Assembly: GCA_902786665.1 (NCBI GenBank)
Contig: CADADN010000034.1
Span: forward strand, 1-50,114
DNA from: an uncultured Prevotellaceae bacterium
GTDB lineage: Bacteria; Bacteroidota; Bacteroidia; Bacteroidales; Bacteroidaceae
Direction of reading: 5' to 3'
Length of the DNA stretch: 50,114 bases
The notes under the pieces were generated by a model, which had not been told where the DNA came from, made no database searches, and saw nothing but the letters and a program-made list of their open reading frames with translations. The translations under genes and the position numbers were made by a program. Every line of letters begins with the position of its first letter. Positions within the stretch are counted from its first letter, which is position 1. Shown here in pieces: positions 45,338 to 50,114 of the stretch.

Positions 45338-46495
45338 ATGAAAAAAGTTAATTGCTTATTCTTACTCTTTTGGACCGTCCAATTCACTGCTTTCGCGCAG
45401 ACACCCTGCGAAGATCTTCGTGTGGCCTTATTGAAAATTGATGAGTTGATTGTTGATGGAAAGTTCGACCAAGCTTTTTTGACGTTGAACAAAATCAAGA
45501 ACGACCCGGATTTGAGTAATTGCGAAAAGATGAAAGTGGTGGATTATAAAATCAATGATATTATGGAAAAAGTGTCACCATCCTCTATGACCGCCCGCCA
45601 GATGAATGATTTGGGCGAAGACTTTTTTTATGGGAGAAATGATAGAAGCAAAAATTATGAAAAGGCCTTGGAGTGGTACAGTTTAGCTGCAGAAAAAGGC
45701 TATGCTGCAGCACAGTATTCTCTTGGATGGATGTATCATAATGGCTTTGGCGTGGAAAAGAATTATACTCAAACAATCAAGTGGTATCGTTTAGCAGCAG
45801 AACAAGAAAATGCTGATGCACAGTATATTCTTGGATGGATGAATCAAAAAGGTGATGGTATGGAAGTGAATTATACCGATGCTCTAAAGTTGTATCTCAA
45901 GGCGGCTAATCAAGGGTATGTTGATGCTCAGAATCAGCTCGGATGGATGTATGAAAAAGGTTTGGGTATGGAAATTAATTATGAAGAAGCTTTGAAATGG
46001 TATCGCAAGGCTGCAGAACAAGGGAGCGCTTCAGCGCAGAATAATCTTGGACTGATGTATGAAAATGGCCTTGGTGTGCAAGTGGATTATGCTGAAGCTG
46101 CAAGATGGTATAGGAAGGCAGCAGAGCAAAGCCTTGATGTTGCTCAGTATAACCTTGGCGCATTGTATTCCAAAGGCACGGATAGTGATTATGAAGAAGC
46201 TTTAAGGTGGTATCATAAGGCGGCAGACCAGGGCCTTGCTGTTGCAGAGAATGCTATAGGGCGTATGTATAGTTCTGGCTATGGTGTGGCAAAAGATTTT
46301 GGTGAGGCTTTGAAATGGTATAGAATGGCAGCTGAACATGGATGTGTGGATTCACAATATAATCTTGGTTATTTTTTTGAAACAGGAAAAGGGATGCCCA
46401 AAAATCTGGAAGAGGCAAAGAAGTGGTATGAGAGGGCCGCCGCACAAGGAGATGATGATGCCAAAGAAAGATTGAAGGTGCTGAATGGGAATTGA
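45338..46495 (+). CDS. Secreted Sel1-repeat protein (long member)
   Basis: A 385-residue exported protein. Several in-frame starts precede it (TTG at 45329, ATG at 45332 and 45335); I chose 45338 because MKKVNCLFLLFWTVQFTAF aligns with the sister signal peptides. The hairpin module (FDQAFLTLNKIKNDPDLSNC) has both cysteines. The linker DLGEDFFYGRNDRSKNY is intact and shows what is missing in the first Sel1 gene. Eight Sel1 repeats follow, one shortened (LYSKGTDSDY), then the cap EEAKKWYERAAAQGDDDAK. The 3' end, including GGTGCTGAATGGGAATTG, matches the ends of the other copies, a likely site for recombination between them. Confidence 0.87.
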   Translation: MKKVNCLFLLFWTVQFTAFAQTPCEDLRVALLKIDELIVDGKFDQAFLTLNKIKNDPDLSNCEKMKVVDYKINDIMEKVSPSSMTARQMNDLGEDFFYGRNDRSKNYEKALEWYSLAAEKGYAAAQYSLGWMYHNGFGVEKNYTQTIKWYRLAAEQENADAQYILGWMNQKGDGMEVNYTDALKLYLKAANQGYVDAQNQLGWMYEKGLGMEINYEEALKWYRKAAEQGSASAQNNLGLMYENGLGVQVDYAEAARWYRKAAEQSLDVAQYNLGALYSKGTDSDYEEALRWYHKAADQGLAVAENAIGRMYSSGYGVAKDFGEALKWYRMAAEHGCVDSQYNLGYFFETGKGMPKNLEEAKKWYERAAAQGDDDAKERLKVLNGN

Positions 46496-46619
46496 AACCT
46501 CTGTTTTTCTAACCCACTCTACTTTCACAAGATAGTAAAATGAAGTAATATGCAATTAACTCCCTTTTAACTCCTAAAAAAACTCCCCTCTTACCCCCCC
46601 CGAAAGTGATCATATGTCC

Positions 46620-46697
46620 CTTTAACTCCTCTTTAACTCCCCTTTAACTCCCTTTTAACTCCTGAAAAAGCTCCCCTATAACTCCCCTTTAACTCCT
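46620..46697 (+). repeat. Second minisatellite of 11-bp units (CTTTAACTCCY)
   Basis: About six 11-bp units of the same family as at 36660-36725, interrupted once by GAAAAAGCTCCC. They are preceded by GAAAGTGATCATATGTCC, nearly identical to the flank of the first array. The array ends 8 bp before the ATG at 46706, so it occupies the place of the ribosome-binding site; no ordinary promoter box is seen in the 210-bp gap. Confidence 0.78.
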
Positions 46698-46705
46698 TAA
46701 AATAA

Positions 46706-48187
46706 ATGGCAACACCGAAAATAGGACTGCGGATCAGTGGCACGAAACAGCGCAGAGGAGGATTCCAACCTCTCGTGGCTGTTGGTGTCCTTGCCGGCGA
46801 CGTGGCCAACAAGATGGACCGTGTGCCGCTTGTTGCGGAAAAGCCTGCTTATGTAGTGAGGCATGCTCCCGACTATGCACTCTACATGCTCATCGACAGG
46901 CGTGTGAAATCTTTCGATGCTGACGCCTCGGGGGTGCTCACCATCGCCCTCACCATCCCCAGCGACTCACAATTAGCCGACAAGAAAAGTCCATACACGC
47001 TTTTGCAAGAGATTTACAACACGTTTTTGTCCAATTATATGACGCGCCTTTCCGACGGTCGTGACAGTTTTCTGGACAAGGATGCGGAGACGGAAATCTT
47101 CAGGCAGATTGTGGAGCGTTACCCGTTGGAGCGCAGGCGACGAGCGCTTGTCCCTATGGCACCAAAATGCTCCACGGGAACCCTGAGAGTCCCTAAAGGC
47201 AGGTTGGAGGATTTTTTCAGAGACACCAACTACAGGGAGTTCATGAAGTTCTGTGACATCGAGGTGGGGACGGAATGTGCATGCTCGCCGGGATTGGAAA
47301 ATCTTGAAATATCCAAGAGTGTTGCATCCGGGAAGGAACCCTCTACTTCATTGCCCGACAATGAGGAGTCTTCTGCAAACCATCGTGGGGAGGCCGTCCA
47401 CTCGAACAAGGAGAAAGCCCATGGCAAGGAAGGCTACAGTCATACAAAGGAATCAAAAAAGCCTGTTGGCATGCCACAGGAGAAGGCATCCCATCCCAAG
47501 CAGGAGCCTCGTCGCAGTTGGCTGAAGCCGGTGGGTTATGCGGTAGCCGCAGCTCTCCTTTTGCTCCTGTCATGGGGTATCGTGGAATATTACAAGTCTT
47601 CAAGATTTTCTACAGTGGTGGTTCAGGAAGGTCGGGAAGAAACTCAGGACGACTCCGAAAATGTTTTGGTGGCGGAGCAAGAAGGAAGTGAGGACCCGTC
47701 TTTGACTGACAACCTGAATCCTGATGGAGAAACCGATACTGATGAGGAGGCAAACACCGATGCATCCGTGACAACAGGGGAAGACCTGCAGGCCGACAAG
47801 GATGACCCTGATGCCAAATATCGAAGTTTTCTCGCTGAAGCGAAAAATGCATATGGCAAGGCTGATTACAACAGGGCTTTGTACTCTCTAAACAAGGTTA
47901 AAGCTTTGGGAGCGGCCTTTTCAAACAAGAACGAAGTGACCCAACTACGTTCGGAAATCACATCGGCAAAACAGGCACAAGAACAGAAACAGAAGGAAAT
48001 CGAGCTAAGATGTCGCGATTTATACAATATGGCAAAAGAAGCCTTTCTGAGTGATGATTATAATCATCTTGAAGTCGCTGAAGATTATATCCGGCAAATA
48101 AAGAAAATATCCCCAAGTTATGCCAATAGGCATGAAGTGAAAAACCTGGAAGAAAGGATAAAACAGGTTCACGGCTATTTTGATTAA
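46706..48187 (+). CDS. Transmembrane protein with unrecognised cytoplasmic domain, same plan as the kinase
   Basis: A 493-residue protein. The N-terminal domain (about 1-195; GLRISGTKQRRGGFQPL at its start, DYALYMLIDRRVKSFDADASG, then a helical part with LLQEIYNTFLSNYMTR) is not recognised. A polar linker follows, then a transmembrane helix at about 272-295 (RRSWLKPVGYAVAAALLLLL), close to the kinase's NWMKPVGYA helix. The outside part has an acidic linker and the hairpin module (YNRALYSLNKVKALGAAFSN), with a second hairpin (VAEDYIRQIKKISPSYANRH), both clearly paralogous to the kinase C-terminus. It thus replaces the kinase domain on the same chassis. It sits within the Sel1 array, 11 bp-type repeats before it and a Sel1 gene 46 bp after it. 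A partner or target of the kinase is plausible but unproven. Confidence 0.78.
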   Translation: MATPKIGLRISGTKQRRGGFQPLVAVGVLAGDVANKMDRVPLVAEKPAYVVRHAPDYALYMLIDRRVKSFDADASGVLTIALTIPSDSQLADKKSPYTLLQEIYNTFLSNYMTRLSDGRDSFLDKDAETEIFRQIVERYPLERRRRALVPMAPKCSTGTLRVPKGRLEDFFRDTNYREFMKFCDIEVGTECACSPGLENLEISKSVASGKEPSTSLPDNEESSANHRGEAVHSNKEKAHGKEGYSHTKESKKPVGMPQEKASHPKQEPRRSWLKPVGYAVAAALLLLLSWGIVEYYKSSRFSTVVVQEGREETQDDSENVLVAEQEGSEDPSLTDNLNPDGETDTDEEANTDASVTTGEDLQADKDDPDAKYRSFLAEAKNAYGKADYNRALYSLNKVKALGAAFSNKNEVTQLRSEITSAKQAQEQKQKEIELRCRDLYNMAKEAFLSDDYNHLEVAEDYIRQIKKISPSYANRHEVKNLEERIKQVHGYFD

Positions 48188-48233
48188 ATTCAAATCATCT
48201 TCTTTCTAAAAACAAATATCATAGCATATCATT

Positions 48234-49013
48234 ATGAAATACCTCAAATGCATATTCTTGCTCTTTTGGGCAATGCAAATCAACGTCTTCTCGCAGACAC
48301 CTTGCGATGGTGTGGATGTTGCTTTGTTGAAAATAGACAAACTGGTTGAGGATGGGAATTACGACAAGGCACTTGAAGCCTTGAACAAAATCAAAAACGA
48401 CCCTCAAGTGCGCAATTGTGACAATATGGAGAAGGTGAATGCTAAGATTGCGGAGATTCAAGGTGAGTTCCATTCGTCTGTCGAAGAGATGTATGATTCG
48501 GGCAAGGATAATTATTATGGCGAAACGGGCAATGGCGAATATGACGCTGAAACTGTCAAGAGGTATCTCAAGGAAGCTGAGCAGGGGAATGCCGATGCCC
48601 AGTATCGACTTGGGGTGATGTATGGAAACGGCTATGGCGTGCAGCAGAATGATGCAGAATCTGCCAAGTGGTATCGCAAGGCCGCAGAGCAGGGACACGC
48701 TTATGCACAGAATGACCTTGGATTCTTGTATCAAAACGGTTTTGGCGTGGAAAGGAATGACGCCGAAGCGTTCAGGCTGTACCGCTTGGCAGCGGAACAG
48801 GGAGATGCCATGGGGCAATATAATCTTGGCCTTATGTACGAATATGGTTGCGGCGTGCCTAAGAATATGAGGCTGGCAAGGAAATGGTTTGTAAAGGCCG
48901 CCGCACAAGGATATGAAGATGCCATTGCAAAATTGAATAGACATCATGGGGCCAGGCGTCCTTACCACCATCCTTTGCACCGACGTTTCCATCGTCCACC
49001 CTTCTATTTCTAA
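48234..49013 (+). CDS. Secreted Sel1-repeat protein with His/Arg-rich tail
   Basis: A 259-residue exported protein; signal peptide MKYLKCIFLLFWAMQINVF, then SQTPCDG. Its hairpin module (NYDKALEALNKIKNDPQVRNC) is the one most like the kinase ectodomain (NYDGALASLNKIN). Three to four Sel1 repeats follow. After the cap (AAAQGYEDAIAKLNRH) the protein ends in a basic, aromatic tail rich in His, Arg and Pro (HHPLHRRFHRPPFYF) not found in the sisters; it could bind metal or an anionic surface. It starts 46 bp after the transmembrane protein and is probably co-transcribed with it. Confidence 0.86.
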   Translation: MKYLKCIFLLFWAMQINVFSQTPCDGVDVALLKIDKLVEDGNYDKALEALNKIKNDPQVRNCDNMEKVNAKIAEIQGEFHSSVEEMYDSGKDNYYGETGNGEYDAETVKRYLKEAEQGNADAQYRLGVMYGNGYGVQQNDAESAKWYRKAAEQGHAYAQNDLGFLYQNGFGVERNDAEAFRLYRLAAEQGDAMGQYNLGLMYEYGCGVPKNMRLARKWFVKAAAQGYEDAIAKLNRHHGARRPYHHPLHRRFHRPPFYF

Positions 49014-49045
49014 TATACTTTACAAAACCAAACCTGTAAATCATT

Positions 49046-49942
49046 ATGAAGATTTTCAAATGCATGTTATTGCTCTTATGGGCAGTTCAAATCAACGTTT
49101 TCTCGCAGGCCACCCCCGACAGGATGTTTGAAACGGGCGAGGACTATTTTACGGGTGGAAATGGCAAAACCCAGGATTATGAGATGGCGGTGAAGTGGTA
49201 TCTCAAGGCAGCCGCCAAAAACAATGCAAATGCCATGATTCGTCTTGCTGAATGTTATGAAGAGGGTTATGGCGTGGAAAAGGATGAAAGAAAAGGGGTG
49301 GAATATGAGAAAAAGGCGGCAGCCCTCGGCAACCCCAAAGCTCAGTGCTGGTTGGGTAACTCTTATGCCACTGCTTATGGAGGAGTGGAACAAGACTATG
49401 CCGAAGCTGTCATGTGGTATCGCAAGTCGGCGGAACAAGGTTATGCCCAGGGACAGTATTGTCTGGGAAATATGTATTATTATGGCAAAGGAGTGAATAA
49501 GGATTATGGCGAAGCTTTGAAATGGTACGGCAAGGCTGCCGAGCAGGGGGATGATAAAGCACAGGCCATGCTTGGACAGATGTATCTTGTCGGCGAGGGC
49601 GTGGGAATGAGTTATGCCCAGGCGTTAAAATGGTCACAGAAGGCAGCGGAACAGGGGAATGCCGATGCACAATATCTTCTTGGCGTAATCTTCGAAAGTG
49701 GAAACGGGGTGACCAGTTTTTTGGAGGATGCAATAAAATGGTATGCGAAAGCTGCTGAACAAGGACATCAAGAAGCCATAAAAAGATTGGAAAAGCTGAA
49801 GAATGAGAGTGATGAGGACTATTTGTTTGATAGTTTGGGCGAATCGCCGCTGGATTTTGGTATTGAGAATATGGATATCATGGGTGTTGATTCAAATGAT
49901 GACGGCACAGGCGTGCGCGATGACATTCCTGTGAAAAAATGA
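49046..49942 (+). CDS. Secreted Sel1-repeat protein without the hairpin module, acidic tail
   Basis: A 298-residue exported protein; signal peptide MKIFKCMLLLLWAVQINVF, then SQATPDRMFETGEDYF. The cysteine-containing hairpin module is absent, so the Sel1 part begins right after the signal peptide. Its first repeats (NAMIRLAECYEEGYGV, then ERKGVEYEKKAAALGN) are close copies of those in the start-less cassette at 43105-44298, so this may be the expressed relative of that cassette. About six to seven repeats follow, then an acidic C-terminal tail of 45 residues (ESDEDYLFDSLGESPLDF). It starts 32 bp after the previous gene. Confidence 0.86.
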   Translation: MKIFKCMLLLLWAVQINVFSQATPDRMFETGEDYFTGGNGKTQDYEMAVKWYLKAAAKNNANAMIRLAECYEEGYGVEKDERKGVEYEKKAAALGNPKAQCWLGNSYATAYGGVEQDYAEAVMWYRKSAEQGYAQGQYCLGNMYYYGKGVNKDYGEALKWYGKAAEQGDDKAQAMLGQMYLVGEGVGMSYAQALKWSQKAAEQGNADAQYLLGVIFESGNGVTSFLEDAIKWYAKAAEQGHQEAIKRLEKLKNESDEDYLFDSLGESPLDFGIENMDIMGVDSNDDGTGVRDDIPVKK

Positions 49943-50114
49943 TAACTTAAGTTTCGGAAGTTCGGTTATATTGATATTCAATTATTTACAGTAGATTCTT
50001 TTAAAAAGTGTATGGATAATCAAATGATGAATCCATCAAAATGCCTCCATTTGTGAGGATGTTTTACTTCATACTTGAATTGTCATATCTTGGTTTGATG
50101 TTGAACGAACCCCG
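49943..50114. other. Non-coding right end of the window
   Basis: No gene, terminator or repeat could be recognised in these AT-rich 172 bases. Confidence 0.5.

Overview
The window looks like a piece of a Bacteroidales chromosome, most likely Prevotella or a close relative. The reasons are three SusC/SusD receptor pairs, lipoproteins with acidic residues right after the lipid cysteine (the surface-export pattern of Bacteroidetes), and promoters of the Bacteroidetes type (TTTG, about 19-22 bp, TAnnTTTG). All genes I accept are on the + strand. No tRNA, rRNA, CRISPR array or complete transposon was seen.

Region 1 (1-7029): a 1692-residue secreted multidomain protein (535-5613) has a cohesin-like domain, a dockerin-like repeat, an FGE/SUMF1-type domain and three C-type-lectin-like Fibrobacter-type domains. 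Its last 58 codons look like the variable region of a diversity-generating retroelement. About 1.4 kb of non-coding DNA follows, full of palindromic repeats and ending in the remnant of a carboxylesterase gene.

Region 2 (7030-15355): a small polysaccharide utilisation locus with SusC, SusD, a three-module surface glycan-binding lipoprotein and a GH43 enzyme resembling endo-arabinanase. A 19-codon scrap that resembles the end of a GH51 arabinofuranosidase lies just before the GH43 gene. The likely substrate is arabinan.

Region 3 (15514-32809): one long operon in the order FAS1 lipoprotein, SusC, SusD, FAS1 lipoprotein, FAS1 lipoprotein, SusC, SusD. It has no glycan-degrading enzyme and no regulator, so its ligand is unknown.

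Region 4 (32810-38483): a decamer repeat array, the SOS-type mutagenesis pair umuD-umuC, a zinc-ribbon membrane protein overlapping an esterase lipoprotein, an 11-bp minisatellite, a peptidoglycan glucosaminidase with two LysM domains, and a sugar O-acetyltransferase.

Region 5 (38705-49942): the most unusual part. A transmembrane Ser/Thr kinase is followed by an array of Sel1-repeat genes, most with signal peptides, interrupted by a second transmembrane protein built on the same plan as the kinase but with an unrecognised cytoplasmic domain. The extracytoplasmic ends of both membrane proteins contain a helical-hairpin module that resembles the N-terminal module of the secreted Sel1 proteins. 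Two Sel1 copies lack start and signal peptide, follow an identical 101-bp repeat, and look like silent cassettes. I infer an envelope-sensing or surface-variation system whose secreted partners are diversified by recombination; this is not proven.
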